5,933 nt of DNA from Pirellulaceae bacterium (GTDB taxonomy: Bacteria; Planctomycetota; Planctomycetia; Pirellulales; Pirellulaceae): contig JABDKS010000113.1 of NCBI GenBank assembly GCA_013002105.1, positions 1-5,933 of the forward strand, given 5' to 3'. Both the position numbers and the translations under genes were made by a program. Of this stretch, positions 5,836 to 5,933 are shown piece by piece; the first letter of the stretch is position 1, and every line of letters begins with the position of its first letter. Under the pieces are notes generated by a model. The model worked only from the letters and a program-made list of their open reading frames with translations. It had not been told where the DNA came from and did not search any database.

Positions 5836-5907
5836 GGTCGCCCTGCCGACGATCCCGCTGGCGATCTGCTGAACCGATCGCATTAAAAGGCACAACAGGA
5901 TCCGTTT

Positions 5908-5933
5908 ATGAGGACGATGACGAAAATGCCGAG
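5908..5933 (+). CDS. Probable start of a divergent gene, cut by the window end
   Basis: ATG at 5908 opens a frame MRTMTKMP that runs off the window. AGGA at 5897-5900 lies seven bases upstream, a well-spaced ribosome binding site and a better one than the three complete genes here have. The position, divergent to the DUF1570 gene and after a 142-nt spacer, suits a real gene start. Only eight codons are visible, so no product can be proposed. Confidence 0.35.

Overview
The window looks like a piece of a planctomycete chromosome, most likely from the Pirellulaceae (Rhodopirellula-like). Two things point there: a moderately GC-rich base composition, and the gene set. That set is an extracytoplasmic-function (ECF) sigma factor next to a large membrane-anchored Ser/Thr kinase with periplasmic TPRs, plus an exported DUF1570-type HExxH protein. 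Both are families strongly expanded in that phylum. The assignment rests on family knowledge and not on a database search.

Layout: all three complete genes are on the minus strand and are read from right to left. A secreted DUF1570-like putative metallopeptidase (5765-4677) is followed by an unusually long 761-nt gap (3916-4676). Next come the ECF sigma factor (3915-3316) and the kinase-TPR protein (3126-4, with a possible longer TTG start at 3231). At the right edge a short divergent intergenic region, containing a perfect 9-bp inverted repeat, separates the DUF1570 gene from the probable first codons of a plus-strand gene (5908 onward, cut by the window end).

How the genes may work together: ECF sigma and kinase form the sigma/kinase pair known from planctomycetes, where no classical anti-sigma factor is adjacent and the kinase is thought to take part in signalling to the sigma factor. 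The kinase reads as a cytoplasmic catalytic domain, one membrane helix and an extracytoplasmic TPR solenoid, so it could sense an envelope signal. A convincing intrinsic terminator lies between the two genes. It overlaps the longer TTG start of the kinase, which favours the internal ATG and suggests the two genes are only partly co-transcribed.

The least explained part is the 761-nt gap. It holds two clusters of perfect inverted repeats whose arms can pair in mutually exclusive ways (4202-4283 and 4456-4563). In the direction of the ECF gene, the first cluster reads like a terminator/antiterminator switch. A start-less 79-codon open frame lies between the clusters, and a pair of 12-bp direct repeats spaced 21 bp lies just upstream of the ECF gene. 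The region could be a structured regulatory leader, a small RNA gene or a small palindromic repeat element. The sequence alone does not decide between these.
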